Positions 1 through 9,888 are shown, numbered from the stretch's first letter. The stretch is DNA of 64,000 nucleotides from G963663365 sp963663365 (GCA_963663365.2 CAXXIH010000003.1:124001-188000), one strand, 5' to 3'. Notes: a model not told the origin generated them from the letters alone. Program-made: numbers and translations.

Positions 1-269
1 GGCTGTTCGATCGAACGATCTTTCAGTTGCAGGGCCTCAATTTCCAACTCCGGCAGGGGATCCTCGGGAATCGCGAGCAGCGTTTGGAGATTGGCATTAA
101 GTTCAAGATTGGAGGCATCCCATTCGAGGACCAATAATCCCTGGTTGTTTTGTTGGATTGTTATTTCAGGGGAGAGAAGCCATTCCGGTCTTTCTGCAAT
201 TGAAGGTCGACATAATGTCCAGGTGCAACAAATAATGGCTGACCATGTTGAAATGGTTCTTATGCACAC
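1..269 (-). CDS. Secreted protein of unknown function, N-terminal part (cut by left edge)
   Basis: This reading frame runs off the left edge of the window; 89 codons are visible. I chose the GTG at 269 because an AGGAG Shine-Dalgarno (280-284, minus strand) lies 10 nt upstream. An in-frame ATG at 293 has no such site. The first ~22 residues are a hydrophobic, Cys-containing stretch ending in a PSIA-type signal peptidase site, followed by a mature region rich in Leu, Glu and Asn (for example LLVLEWDASNLELNANLQ). I recognise no family. It is transcribed divergently from the DUF58 gene that starts at 440, so 270-439 should hold promoters for both. Export is inferred from the signal peptide; function is unknown. 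Confidence 0.6.
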   Translation of the reverse strand, partial: MCIRTISTWSAIICCTWTLCRPSIAERPEWLLSPEITIQQNNQGLLVLEWDASNLELNANLQTLLAIPEDPLPELEIEALQLKDRSIEQ

Positions 270-439
270 AATATTCGCTCTCCTAAAGGCCATGCGCGTA
301 CAATAGCGTATGTGCTTAACATCTGTAACGAGACAATGAACAGGGCCGGAGCATGTTGAGATAAAATCCCCGGCATGACCCTGGATTACCTACGTTAATC
401 GTTCGTTGTCGGCTACGCTCGTGCGCGTAACTTCATATT

Positions 440-1375
440 ATGAACGATTCACTGACCGATAAGCGCAATCCTAAAGAACTGCTGGATCCTGTCTTGCGGG
501 CCGCTGTTGCGAATCTGGCCATTGAGGCTCACCGTGCTGTAGAAGGTACGATTTCGGGCCTTCACCATAGCCATGTTCGTGGCCGTAATGTTGAGTTTTC
601 AGAGCACAGACTCTATAACCCGGGCGATGAGTTGCGCTATGTCGATTGGCGTGTTTATGCCCGTAGTGATCGCTTCCACATTAAACTTTATGAAGAGGAT
701 ACAAATCTGCGCTGTTGGCTATGGCTTGATGGCAGCGGTTCCATGAGCTGCGGCACGGGGCGTCAGTGTAAATCCGACTATGCGGTACGCATCATGGCGG
801 CGCTTTCAGAACTCATGTTGCGTCAGGGAGACGCCGTTGGGATCGGCATTTTGGGTGCTGAGAAAACAGCCACGGTTCCGCCCCGTAGCGGACGAGATCA
901 TTTGCACGCGATACTCTCCGCCTTGGTTCAAGTCGAGCCTGAGGGCTCGCTTCCGTTATCGGAACGGCTAAGCACGCTTTCCGATTATATTCGAGGACGA
1001 GGTCTGACGTTTGTTTTGTCGGACTTTGCCGATGATCCCGAGCGTGTCATTAACGGCCTGGATTTGTTGCGAAAACGTCAAAATGAAGTTGTTGTGCTGC
1101 AGCTGCTGACGCCGGAGGAAATAGATTTTCCCTATCGGCAGGCCGCGCGGTTTATTGATTTGGAGTCCGAGCAGCGCCTGGAACTCTCACCGCGCCCTAT
1201 TCGTGCCGCTTACAAAGAACGGATTGAGCGATTTTTGGAGTCCTATCGAAAGGGATGTGCTGAACGGCAACTTGAATATCATTTAATCCGTACGGATGAA
1301 CCCGCCGAAAGTTGGCTAAGGCGCTTCCTGGTTCGACGTGCTGACCGTGCGGTTGCACGGCGCGGGCCCGGTTAA
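440..1375 (+). CDS. DUF58 domain protein
   Basis: 311-residue member of the DUF58 family, proteins usually encoded beside MoxR-type AAA+ ATPases and thought to act with them in assembling or activating envelope proteins. The family core is visible at residues 58-87 (LYNPGDELRYVDWRVYARSD, then IKLYEED). A vWA-like metal-site motif D97-x-S99-x-S101 follows. There is no N-terminal membrane segment, so this is the soluble, short class. No MoxR gene lies downstream; the gene to the left is on the other strand, so a MoxR partner is not seen here. The closest functional companion in the window may be the DUF4175 protein at 5809, since the two families often share loci. Family assignment is firm; the molecular role is inference. 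Confidence 0.9.
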   Translation: MNDSLTDKRNPKELLDPVLRAAVANLAIEAHRAVEGTISGLHHSHVRGRNVEFSEHRLYNPGDELRYVDWRVYARSDRFHIKLYEEDTNLRCWLWLDGSGSMSCGTGRQCKSDYAVRIMAALSELMLRQGDAVGIGILGAEKTATVPPRSGRDHLHAILSALVQVEPEGSLPLSERLSTLSDYIRGRGLTFVLSDFADDPERVINGLDLLRKRQNEVVVLQLLTPEEIDFPYRQAARFIDLESEQRLELSPRPIRAAYKERIERFLESYRKGCAERQLEYHLIRTDEPAESWLRRFLVRRADRAVARRGPG

Positions 1376-1417
1376 CGATGTTTGGGGATGTGAAGCGTTG
1401 AGACGCAGCATAGAGAG

Positions 1418-2629
1418 ATGATGGTACCAGTCTGTCTCGTGAATACGGCTATAAGCAAATACGGCCGCCACGCTATTCGTTGGCTTGGCCCGGCCTGGAT
1501 TTGCTTCTCGGCTTTTTGCTTTATGCCGCGTATTGCTTGGCCGGCAATGGATATTGTGCAGCTGCGAAGTGGTGGCGTAATCGAGGGAGTGATTGTTGAG
1601 AATGAGGAGCTTATTTTGGTTGCCACTATTCAGGGCCGTATCGGTATTCCATCCGCGGCGGTTTTAAGCGTAACTCGTGTCGATGCGCGGGAGGCTATGT
1701 ATGGACTGGCTGAGGCATACTTACAGGCCGGAAGACCAGGGGATGCTTCGCGCACAGTCCAACCCTTGGTGGCGGATATGGTTTGGGCTGCCAGCGTTTC
1801 TGGATTGGTTGAGAAAATCGAAGCCCGGACACGTCCGAGGAAAATAGTCCTTCGGAGCGCGGATATAGAGGAAACAATACGTACAATTTCCGGTGAAAAC
1901 CGTCAGAAGCGGGGGTTGGTCAATCTGGCCGAACCTCAGCGCGAAGATTGGGGTGTCAATCGTGATGTATTGCATCTGATTTTGGCATGGAAAGCTTGGG
2001 ATCGACTTAACTATGCCCGCGCCAGGCATCATTTGCAGCAAATTGCCAGCGATAGTCCTTATGCTGAGGAGGCTGCAAGGCTATTAGAACATGTGAATAA
2101 CGGCAAGGCGGCAGAACGGCCTGATACTTCACGGCGCACTGATGAGAAAGAATCCCGTCCCCGGCCCGGAGTGCGTCTGAATCCAATGGTGTTGGCATCC
2201 CGGTGGCCTACCAAGCCTTCCGCCCCGCCTGACTTAATCCAGCTGGTCATGGAAACGGCTGATGAATTCGGAGTCCCGGCCGAACTCGCACTTGCTGTTG
2301 TCCAGACCGAATCCGCTTGGAATCCTCGTGCCAAATCGCCCAAAGGCGCGTGTGGCCTTATGCAATTAATGCCTGGCACGGCTTCGGATTTGGGTGTCAA
2401 AGACGCATTCGATCCCCAGCAAAACGTGCGCGGTGGCATGGAATATCTGTCCGCTTTGTTGGAGTTGTATGAAAACGATGAGCTCGCCTTGGCCGCGTAT
2501 AATGCCGGACCACGCGCTGTTGAACGTGCGGGAGGTGTACCTCCCTACAAGGAGACCAAGGGATATTTGCAGAAGACATCAAAACTGCGTAGCCGTCTCG
2601 CCGAATTGCTCAAAGAACGGTCAGAATAA
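1418..2629 (+). CDS. Lytic transglycosylase with C-terminal SLT domain
   Basis: 403 residues. An N-terminal hydrophobic segment (residues ~22-43) should export the protein. Residues ~45-90 form a small beta-rich region (DIVQLRSGGVIEGVIV) resembling Sm-like/DUF-type folds, residues ~95-230 are helical and TPR-like, and residues ~270-395 are a goose-type lysozyme SLT domain. The catalytic Glu is E298 in QTESAWNP, followed by the family motifs GLMQLMPGTA and LALAAYNAGPRAVER. It would cleave the glycan backbone of peptidoglycan, forming 1,6-anhydro-MurNAc ends, in the periplasm. It lies 42 nt after the DUF58 gene and before a SurA-like PPIase, fitting an envelope-biogenesis block. The start at 1418 is the first ATG of the frame; the exact start is uncertain. 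Confidence 0.9.
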   Translation: MMVPVCLVNTAISKYGRHAIRWLGPAWICFSAFCFMPRIAWPAMDIVQLRSGGVIEGVIVENEELILVATIQGRIGIPSAAVLSVTRVDAREAMYGLAEAYLQAGRPGDASRTVQPLVADMVWAASVSGLVEKIEARTRPRKIVLRSADIEETIRTISGENRQKRGLVNLAEPQREDWGVNRDVLHLILAWKAWDRLNYARARHHLQQIASDSPYAEEAARLLEHVNNGKAAERPDTSRRTDEKESRPRPGVRLNPMVLASRWPTKPSAPPDLIQLVMETADEFGVPAELALAVVQTESAWNPRAKSPKGACGLMQLMPGTASDLGVKDAFDPQQNVRGGMEYLSALLELYENDELALAAYNAGPRAVERAGGVPPYKETKGYLQKTSKLRSRLAELLKERSE

Positions 2630-2731
2630 CGAATCTGTGCCGTTGTACCTTTCGCTTCATTAAATGCACTATACCGACTACACTTTCCCACTCTGGTATT
2701 TACGGATTTTGCCGAAGTACCGGTAGGAACA

Positions 2732-2761
2732 TTGCTACAATTACATAATTTGGCGTATAGC
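2732..2761 (+). promoter_or_regulatory. Candidate sigma70-type promoter for the PPIase gene
   Basis: TTGCTA at 2732-2737 and TATAGC at 2756-2761 are separated by 18 nt, just upstream of the PPIase start at 2784. The implied leader is very short, and no terminator separates the preceding gene, so this is only a by-eye candidate. Confidence 0.3.
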
Positions 2762-2783
2762 GACACGATATGAGGAGATTGCG

Positions 2784-4658
2784 ATGAGGGTATGTTTCAG
2801 TAAGTCATATGCCGCCGATAAAACGGCCGACGCTCTAACTTATCTAATGGGGCTGACATTCATTGTGACTTGCGCTATCGGGACCATGGCGCCGTATGCC
2901 ATCGCCGCTGAAGCAGCCGATGGCCAAGATGAATCTGCATTTGTCCAAGTCGGCCGCGAAGAGGTTATGGTTTCGTATAAGGATCAGACTGTTGAAGTCG
3001 GTGAATTTTACTTTGCGAACGACTCCGACCTATCCGATATGCGAGATCTTCCGGAAGCAGAGGCCACTGCTTTCAAAAAAGATAAAGCGCTTGATTTCTT
3101 ATTTACCAAATTCGCGGCACAAAAAGCACGCGAATCGGGCTTTGGCCAGGATTATACATTCAAACGCAACTATGAAGTTTATCAGGAAATGCTTCGCGCC
3201 CGGCTCTTTGTCATGCTTCACAATGATGACTTTTGGCCGCCTACCGAAGAGCAAGAACGAGCGTTTTACGAGGAAGAAAAAGAAAATTTCCGCAACATCG
3301 AAAACTTCAGATTCCGCCATATTTTCTTCAAGACCGTAGATGAGCCGGAAGCGGTACAAAAACAAGCCAAAGTCCGTGCCGAACAGGCTCTGGAACGTCT
3401 GAATAAGGGAGAACTCTTTGACAAGGTTGCCGAGGAAATGTCGGATTCCGACAACAAAGGCCGCGTTGTTGGACCGTTCAAACTGGGCAAAATCAATCCC
3501 AAAATTGAAGAGGCTCTTCTATCTCTGGAAGTTGGGCAATATAGCGGCATTCTCGAAACCGATTATGGGTATGAAATCCTTCGTTTGGAAGATCATTTAT
3601 TGCCAACCATAAAACCATTTGAGCAGGTTCGTGGCTCGATTCAACTTGATTTGCGTAGAAAATTGGTGAAGGAATTCCGCGACAAAGTCATGGATGAGAA
3701 ATGGGATAAGGCAATTGCCGATTATAAGCCTGAGGTTATCGAGGCCGCCGAAGAAGACGGCACTATAACCGAAGAAGAGAAGAAGAATGTTTTTGTGAAA
3801 GTCTGGGGGGAGCCTATCGATTTATTTCGTTATGACCGCCTGATGAAGAGCCCGCATAAAGATAGCTATCGTGAAATGGTCGAAGCCGACGGACTCGATT
3901 CATTTTTACGCGACTATGTCATTGCCCCGGCCCTCTATGCGGGATTAGTTGTTCAAGAAGGATATGGCGATCACCATTTTGTTCGTCATCAAGTCAACTT
4001 CTGGGCCGTTCCCAAACTGGCCCAAGAGTATCTGAAATCGGAATGGGAAAAGCACATTCAAGAGAAACCGATTACCGAGGAGGAAGCCCGCCGATTTTAC
4101 GAGGCACATCCCCTTCAGTTTAAGGCCGATCCGGAACTCGAAGCTTATGAAATCGTGCGCAAAATACCCGAGCACGATGAGAGTGAGAAGTATCAGATTT
4201 ATAAAGCTCAGAAAGAAGCTGAAGAACCGTTGTTAGAAGCTTTGGAGCGGATTAAACAAGGTGAGCCGTTTGAAAAACTCGTTGCCGAATATAGCGAAAG
4301 CGATACGGCCAAAAGCGGTGGTTATCTTGGGCGTTTGGTCCGCGGAATGGAAGATATGCCGCTTACCGGAAAAGAAGCCTTTAATCTCTATGAGAATGAA
4401 ATTACTAAAGACGTTGAAAAACTGAAAGATGATACCATGGCTCTTGTGTTCACAAGCATACGTTATCCGCTTGAGACGCGACCGTTTGAGGATGATGTAT
4501 CCCAGAATCGGGCCTGGGGAGGAGCCACAAGTGAACGTCGTGAGGAATTCATACGGCAGACGCGTTTGGAGTTGGCCGATCCCGAAAAAGTGACATTCCA
4601 TGAGGATGTCATCGCCAAAATTAAATGGAACAATATCGAACCCATCTTGGAGCAATGA
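2784..4658 (+). CDS. Periplasmic peptidyl-prolyl isomerase with two parvulin-like domains (SurA/PpiC type)
   Basis: 624 residues with a signal peptide (hydrophobic ~20-42, ending PYAIAAEA). The first parvulin-type domain spans ~175-270 and carries recognisable motifs (FRFRHIFFKT; AEEMSDSDNKGRVVGPF; DYGYEILRLED). A second, more divergent one near residues 465-560 repeats the pattern (EAYEIVRKIP; LVAEYSESDTAKSGGYLGRL) with a degenerate ending, so it may be a chaperone rather than a catalytic domain. The region between is highly charged and helical, like SurA's chaperone core. It would help fold exported or outer-membrane proteins. The start ATG has a GAGGAG Shine-Dalgarno just upstream. It lies 65 nt before the exoribonuclease gene. 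Confidence 0.87.
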   Translation: MRVCFSKSYAADKTADALTYLMGLTFIVTCAIGTMAPYAIAAEAADGQDESAFVQVGREEVMVSYKDQTVEVGEFYFANDSDLSDMRDLPEAEATAFKKDKALDFLFTKFAAQKARESGFGQDYTFKRNYEVYQEMLRARLFVMLHNDDFWPPTEEQERAFYEEEKENFRNIENFRFRHIFFKTVDEPEAVQKQAKVRAEQALERLNKGELFDKVAEEMSDSDNKGRVVGPFKLGKINPKIEEALLSLEVGQYSGILETDYGYEILRLEDHLLPTIKPFEQVRGSIQLDLRRKLVKEFRDKVMDEKWDKAIADYKPEVIEAAEEDGTITEEEKKNVFVKVWGEPIDLFRYDRLMKSPHKDSYREMVEADGLDSFLRDYVIAPALYAGLVVQEGYGDHHFVRHQVNFWAVPKLAQEYLKSEWEKHIQEKPITEEEARRFYEAHPLQFKADPELEAYEIVRKIPEHDESEKYQIYKAQKEAEEPLLEALERIKQGEPFEKLVAEYSESDTAKSGGYLGRLVRGMEDMPLTGKEAFNLYENEITKDVEKLKDDTMALVFTSIRYPLETRPFEDDVSQNRAWGGATSERREEFIRQTRLELADPEKVTFHEDVIAKIKWNNIEPILEQ

Positions 4659-4723
4659 GCCGGAAGGCCGCGAGTGGCCCTTAGGGCTGTTCATGAGGTT
4701 CCGAAAAGATCGATAAGAAATTC

Positions 4724-5680
4724 ATGGCCAAGATCCAATTATCCGAACTTCAAAACGGCGAAGACGTCTCAGGCGTCTTCGCCGTTACGCGTTTTGAGTT
4801 CCGTGATTATCAGAATGGGCGATATCTGCGGTTACGCCTTGCGGATGCGAGCGGGAAAATGAATGCGGTCATGTGGGATGGCGTAACCGGGCCGGAGAAG
4901 TGGCTCAAAGATGGTGTCTTGGCTCATGTCAGCGGGCGCGTCGGGTTGTATCGTAATGCCCCGCAAATCACCGTATCCGCTCTGCGGGAGATTAAGTCTA
5001 CCGATGATTTCGATGTAACTGATTTCTTGCCGGTTACTCCATACAACCGGACGGATATGGCCATCCGTTTGGTTGAGATCATTCATTCTGTGCCGGATCC
5101 GGATTACCGTGCCCTAATGTGCGCATTTCTTGACGATGAGGGACTGTTTGGGGCCTTCTGCAGCCAGCCCGCCGCCAAACGTTGGCATCATGCGCATGTC
5201 GGAGGTCTTCTGGAACATACACTCAGCGTTTTGGAACTGTGTCATCGAGTCGCACCATTTTATCGTGAGGCTGATCCCAGCTTGCTTCTTTGTGGCGCCC
5301 TTTTTCACGATATGGGCAAAATTCGTGAATTGGAGGCCAGTTACACAATCGACTATACCGATGAAGGCCGTCTTCTTGGGCATATTCTACTGGTCGAGCT
5401 GATTGTTGAGCGGCTGGCGGCGGCTATACCTTCATTCCCACAATTCAAACTGAATCTAGTCCGGCACTTAATTCTTTCTCATCACGGCGAAGATGCACAT
5501 TCGCCATGTAAGCCGCAGACTTTGGAGGCCAACATTCTGCATTACATTGAGAACATGGACGCGCAGCTTAACGCCATGACCAGGGAAATCCTTCAGGCAC
5601 GGCGGGAGGGACAAACCTGGAGCCCCTATATTCCTTTGTTGGATCGTTACCTCTACGCCGGCGGCGATGCCAAAGATTGA
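4724..5680 (+). CDS. 3'-5' exoribonuclease YhaM-like (OB-fold plus HD domain)
   Basis: 318 residues, the normal length for the YhaM/CBF1 family. Residues 1-95 form an OB-fold nucleic-acid-binding domain (FEFRDYQNGRYLRLRLADAS; VSGRVGLYR). Residues ~150-300 form an HD phosphohydrolase domain with H165 in GGLLEHTLSV, the H195-D196 pair in LFHDMGKIRE, a later H in LLGHILLVE and the LSHHGE motif. The family removes nucleotides from 3' ends of RNA (and single-stranded DNA) with divalent metals in the cytoplasm. The start is the ATG at 4724. The gene sits among envelope genes and shares their direction, with no sign of functional linkage. Confidence 0.9.
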   Translation: MAKIQLSELQNGEDVSGVFAVTRFEFRDYQNGRYLRLRLADASGKMNAVMWDGVTGPEKWLKDGVLAHVSGRVGLYRNAPQITVSALREIKSTDDFDVTDFLPVTPYNRTDMAIRLVEIIHSVPDPDYRALMCAFLDDEGLFGAFCSQPAAKRWHHAHVGGLLEHTLSVLELCHRVAPFYREADPSLLLCGALFHDMGKIRELEASYTIDYTDEGRLLGHILLVELIVERLAAAIPSFPQFKLNLVRHLILSHHGEDAHSPCKPQTLEANILHYIENMDAQLNAMTREILQARREGQTWSPYIPLLDRYLYAGGDAKD

Positions 5681-5808
5681 GCTTCCGTTGTCGAGGATGG
5701 GTTGAACGATCATATTGTAACCATCATTACGGGTGAACACGCCCAGCCGTTTGTTTTCTTAGACTTACATGCATTCCAGTTTCAGAATTCACAGGGATAT
5801 TTCCGCGC

Positions 5809-8800
5809 ATGAATGACCGCCCGCCGACCTCCATTCCATCGGCTCAAGTCCCCCAATACAGGGCGGAATTGCGGAAGCGCGCTCTTCAAGCGGGAATTCG
5901 CCGTTTGTTCGATCTTTTCGCTGCCATTGTCTCCATTTTGGCTGTGGGAGCGCTCATGGCCGCCCTTTTGGTTTTTGGGGACGCTGGTTTTGGCCTCGTC
6001 AATCTTGCCGGAGCATTTATAGGTATATCTTTTCTTGTTGTGGTTGGTTTTTTTCTGCACAGTTGTTGGAAGGAAGGAGTGGGAAGCGGCTCTGAAGCAA
6101 AAAAACTTGACAAAGTTGTTAGGAATGCTGCCGGTCGTTTTTATAGTGCATGGTTCTTTGAGGCCAAAGGGCACGATAACCAGTATGGTTATTCAAATGA
6201 CTTAATTGGCGCCACTCAGGAATGGTGCGAACAGGCTATCCAAAGTACGCCCAGCCTTAATCAGAAGGATAATCGGGGACTCCGGCTCTGTGCCGCGGTG
6301 CTGTTCGGAGCGGCCTTCCTGGCGTTTTTCGTTCTGCCCGGCGCCGGACAGCGGCGCATGGATTTGGCCAAGGCCGCTTCATGGTTTTGGATTGAACCGA
6401 CTCCGGTGACCAAGATTATCCGTGAAGATTCCGGGGACTTGATTGTTCCTCGCGGCGCCCCGCTAACTTTATGGATTGAGGCCAAAGATGGCGATTCTAA
6501 AGTATCCGTCGATATTGGCAGCGGCACCAATTGGGAAAACCTCGAGACTTCACCTGGGATCAATGGCCGGTGGGAAGTGCAACTTCCTGAAGTTATTGGA
6601 CCTATTACCTACGCCTTCATAGGGCCGGATTGGTCGAATCCACTAAGGAAAGTGAAGGTTGTGGATGCCCCTAAACTCACCCGCTTGAGTTGGGATATTG
6701 TTCCTCCGGACTACACTTTCTTGCCGGAAACACATCTCGAAAACGATGTTTGGGATTTGAGTGTCCCGGAAGGTTCAGTTCTTTCAGCTCATGTGCAGGC
6801 TGATCAAGAAATACATAATGCGAATATCTCAATTGGCAGCCGGCATTGGGATCTGACCGGAATTGACTTTTCAAGCGGCCTTCTTGTAAAGGAAAAAGTC
6901 TTGTCGGCATCGTTTGCGGTGGAGTCGGGCGGTCCTTTTAGGATTCGTCTTGAAAACGCATTTAGCCTCTCGACTCATTCAGCCACAGGGCAAGTTTCAG
7001 TGATCCGCGATGCTACGCCCAGGGCCATCATTCTTAGCCCCGAGCCTGTTGTCAAAGTTGAAGGGGATCAAACGGTACAAATCCAGGCGCTATTAAAGGA
7101 TGACTACGGAATCGGAAAAGTCGTGCTCCATACCGAGCGCAATTATGAGAATGGGACACGCCAGATAGAAACCCTATGGCAAACCAGTTCGATTCCATCC
7201 AGCGCCACCACGGTCAATTTGGACCACCCGCTGGACATGAAACCTTTCGATCTTTATCCGGGCGATGAAGTCACGTATTGGCTGACCGTGTGCGATACCG
7301 ATGCCATCCATGGTCCCAAAACCGGAAAATCCGATGTTCGGATTATTCGCTTTCCCAGCCTGGCAGAAGTCTATGACGACTTGTTTACGGAAGAAGAAAC
7401 ACAAGTCATGAGTTTTCAGGAGCTTTTAGAGCAGCAGAAGACTCTTTCCGAGCAAGCCCAAGAGACCTCCCAAGATTTGCGGGATCGTATGGAACAAAAG
7501 GGAGAGGCTCCAACACCTGAAGAAGCCTGGGATGAACGACGTGATTTGCAGGAGCTGAAAGAGCGTCAGGAACAACTCCAAGAAGAATACAAGGCCATTC
7601 AAGAAAGCCTTGAAGAGATGGTGGCCGAACAGCCGCAGGTGGTCGAAGAAGATACGGGCTTTTCGGAAGAAGTTTTGGAGAAGGTAGAGCGTATCCAAGA
7701 ACTGCTCAATGAATTGGTGACGGAAGAAGGGAAGAATCTGCTCGAGCAAATTGACCGGATTGTCGATGAAATGGCGGAGCAGATTGATCCCGAAAACGTT
7801 GAAGATCTTGCCTACTCTTTCAAAGAGTACGAACAGGATTTGGATCGCACCTTGGAGCAGCTGGAGCGGGCATTTCAAGAGCGCCAAATGGAGGGGCTGT
7901 CGCGTGTCGCCGAGGACCTCCAGAACAGACAAGATGCGCTTCAAGAAGAGACAAACCGCCTCGAAGAGGAGCTGGCCGAAGCCCAAAACGAGACCGGCGA
8001 GTCACAAGAGGCGCAGGATTCCGATGCCCAAACCTCTGAAGAGCAGAAGCAAAAGGCAGAGCGTTTGGCGGAGCGCCAGGAGCAGCTTCGGCAGGATACA
8101 GAGGCTTTCATGGAGCAGCTGGAACAAACCGCACAGATGATGGAAGAGAAGAATCCCGAGGCGGCCCAGAAACTGCGTGAAGCACGTGAGAGCCTGCAAC
8201 AGGACCAAGTCCAAAAGGCAATGGAAGAGGCCTCGGAAAGTCTTCAGCAAATGAATACTCAGCAGGCCATGCAACAACAGCAAAAAGCCCAAGAAAGCCT
8301 GCAGAAACTAAATAAGCAACTTGAAGATTCCAAAGAGAGTATGGGCGGCGGGGGAATGAGTATCACAGTTGATATGCAGGTTCTGGAGGAGATTTTCCAA
8401 CGTGGGCTCTTTCTCTCACGCTGGAATGAAACGCTTGTGAAATCCCCGTTAGCACGGCGGCGCAGTCTGCGCTCGCTTGAAGAAGCCGGATTCTGCCGGA
8501 TTGAAGCCGAACGTCTTGCAGCGGAATGGGATGAATTAACACGGGGGAATCCGTTTCTTGACCGTTCGGTCATAAAAGAATTCACTGCGGCAGGTAATTC
8601 TATCCGGCGCGCCATGGAGCAGGGTGAAGGCCGAGTTTGGATTGGATACGGTCACGCACAAAATGCTCAGGGGCATCTCAATAAGGCGTTGTGGCTCATT
8701 CAGCAAAATCTGCGTTCCTTAGCCCAGCAATCGGGGGGTGGGGGAGCGGAAGATTTAATGCAACAGTTGCAGCAAATGGCTCAACAACAGAAGGAACTGA

Positions 8801-9276
8801 ATCAACAATCGCAACAGCTGCGGCAGCAGGGAACACAGCGCCAAAAAATAATGGAACAACTGAAGCGTATGGCTCAGCAGCAAGCCAAAATGCGCCAGGA
8901 AATCCGTCAACTCATGCAAGAGTACCGGCATGTACGCGAAATGCAGTCGCGTATGGATGGTATCGCCCAAGAAATGGCGGCTATCGAGAAAAAACTAGAA
9001 AGCGGGGAACTGGATTCCGATCTTCAGGACCGGCAGGAACGTCTGCTCACGCGTATGTTGGAGGCACAGGTTACACAAGAACAAGATATCATGGGCCGCC
9101 GCCGGCAAGCGGAAACCAGCAAAGAAGACCTCGTCCAATCATCGGGAGATGATATTCGATTTGTCGATCAAGACGATATCCAAGTGGAGACGTCCGAATC
9201 CGATTCGCCGATTCCTTCTGCCTACCGCGGCTGGGTTAAGACCTACATGCGCGAACTCGGACGTCTGGGAGGTTAA
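5809..9276 (+). CDS. Giant DUF4175-type membrane protein with Gln/Glu-rich coiled coil
   Basis: 1155 residues. The N-terminal third has three likely membrane segments (about residues 34-55, 63-85 and 163-182). Next is a region of beta-sandwich-like segments (residues ~200-520, e.g. VKVEGDQTVQIQALLKDDYG, typical of the DUF4175 middle region). A very long charged coiled coil follows (residues ~535-850) and then Gln-rich stretches (residues ~980-1050, QQLQQMAQQQKELNQQSQQ). The architecture matches DUF4175 proteins known from Alphaproteobacteria and Planctomycetes, which often occur near MoxR/DUF58 genes; their function is not established. It is followed after 9 nt by the DUF192 lipoprotein, suggesting co-transcription. 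The topology predicts a large periplasmic domain. Antisense open frames across the repeats are shadows. Confidence 0.82.
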   Translation: MNDRPPTSIPSAQVPQYRAELRKRALQAGIRRLFDLFAAIVSILAVGALMAALLVFGDAGFGLVNLAGAFIGISFLVVVGFFLHSCWKEGVGSGSEAKKLDKVVRNAAGRFYSAWFFEAKGHDNQYGYSNDLIGATQEWCEQAIQSTPSLNQKDNRGLRLCAAVLFGAAFLAFFVLPGAGQRRMDLAKAASWFWIEPTPVTKIIREDSGDLIVPRGAPLTLWIEAKDGDSKVSVDIGSGTNWENLETSPGINGRWEVQLPEVIGPITYAFIGPDWSNPLRKVKVVDAPKLTRLSWDIVPPDYTFLPETHLENDVWDLSVPEGSVLSAHVQADQEIHNANISIGSRHWDLTGIDFSSGLLVKEKVLSASFAVESGGPFRIRLENAFSLSTHSATGQVSVIRDATPRAIILSPEPVVKVEGDQTVQIQALLKDDYGIGKVVLHTERNYENGTRQIETLWQTSSIPSSATTVNLDHPLDMKPFDLYPGDEVTYWLTVCDTDAIHGPKTGKSDVRIIRFPSLAEVYDDLFTEEETQVMSFQELLEQQKTLSEQAQETSQDLRDRMEQKGEAPTPEEAWDERRDLQELKERQEQLQEEYKAIQESLEEMVAEQPQVVEEDTGFSEEVLEKVERIQELLNELVTEEGKNLLEQIDRIVDEMAEQIDPENVEDLAYSFKEYEQDLDRTLEQLERAFQERQMEGLSRVAEDLQNRQDALQEETNRLEEELAEAQNETGESQEAQDSDAQTSEEQKQKAERLAERQEQLRQDTEAFMEQLEQTAQMMEEKNPEAAQKLREARESLQQDQVQKAMEEASESLQQMNTQQAMQQQQKAQESLQKLNKQLEDSKESMGGGGMSITVDMQVLEEIFQRGLFLSRWNETLVKSPLARRRSLRSLEEAGFCRIEAERLAAEWDELTRGNPFLDRSVIKEFTAAGNSIRRAMEQGEGRVWIGYGHAQNAQGHLNKALWLIQQNLRSLAQQSGGGGAEDLMQQLQQMAQQQKELNQQSQQLRQQGTQRQKIMEQLKRMAQQQAKMRQEIRQLMQEYRHVREMQSRMDGIAQEMAAIEKKLESGELDSDLQDRQERLLTRMLEAQVTQEQDIMGRRRQAETSKEDLVQSSGDDIRFVDQDDIQVETSESDSPIPSAYRGWVKTYMRELGRLGG

Positions 9277-9285
9277 TCACAGCAC

Positions 9286-9849
9286 ATGATTCAATCGGGT
9301 GGCAAGAACCATAAGGGGCCGCAACGGATTGTTGGCATTGGTTTATTGCTGTTATTAGGACTTATGCCCGCATGCCAAAAAGCGGATACCGGTGCCGATA
9401 ACTCATTACCGGGAATTCAAGTCCCCGGATTAACGCGGGAGAAGTTGGGCTTGCCGACAACCGCTTTGGGGCCTTTGCGTTCCGTCCCTATAAAGGTTGG
9501 AGCCATCGATATCACAGCGGAACTTGCGATCGCGGATGATCAAAAGACACAAGGGCTGATGTACCGTTCGTGGTTGCCCGAAAATCATGGCATGCTTTTT
9601 ATCTATCCCGAGGAGCAGTTCATGAGTTTTTGGATGCGTAACACACGGCTTCCCCTTTCAATTGCCTTTATTCGTGCAGATGGAACGATCGATAACATCC
9701 GTGATATGCAGCCTTTTGATGAGCAGACACATCATCGCTCAAAGCATCGTTGCCGTTTTGCACTGGAGATGGTGCAAGGATGGTTTGAGGAGAATGGCAT
9801 TAAGAGCGGGGATAAGGTCCTTTTGCCTCCTGAAGTCTTTACGAATTAG
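9286..9849 (+). CDS. DUF192 family lipoprotein
   Basis: 187 residues. A basic N-terminus and hydrophobic segment (residues ~15-27) end in the lipobox LMPAC, so the mature protein is probably anchored through that Cys. Residues ~65-185 are a complete DUF192 domain with its hallmarks: TQGLMYRSWLPENHGMLFIY, FWMRNTRLPLSIAFI, then ALEMVQGWFEENGIKSGDKV. DUF192 is a small conserved beta fold of unknown biochemical role, often exported. The gene follows the DUF4175 gene by 9 nt, so the two may be translated from one message. The family call is firm; no activity can be assigned. Confidence 0.9.
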   Translation: MIQSGGKNHKGPQRIVGIGLLLLLGLMPACQKADTGADNSLPGIQVPGLTREKLGLPTTALGPLRSVPIKVGAIDITAELAIADDQKTQGLMYRSWLPENHGMLFIYPEEQFMSFWMRNTRLPLSIAFIRADGTIDNIRDMQPFDEQTHHRSKHRCRFALEMVQGWFEENGIKSGDKVLLPPEVFTN

Positions 9850-9888
9850 ATTGCTTGTAATGTTAGGTTTTCATTTCTGTAATTGATG

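Noticed and set aside
7426..7986. Long minus-strand frame (186 codons) opposite the DUF4175 gene
   Set aside because: It is the mirror of Glu/Gln-rich codons and yields a Leu/Phe-rich string without family features.
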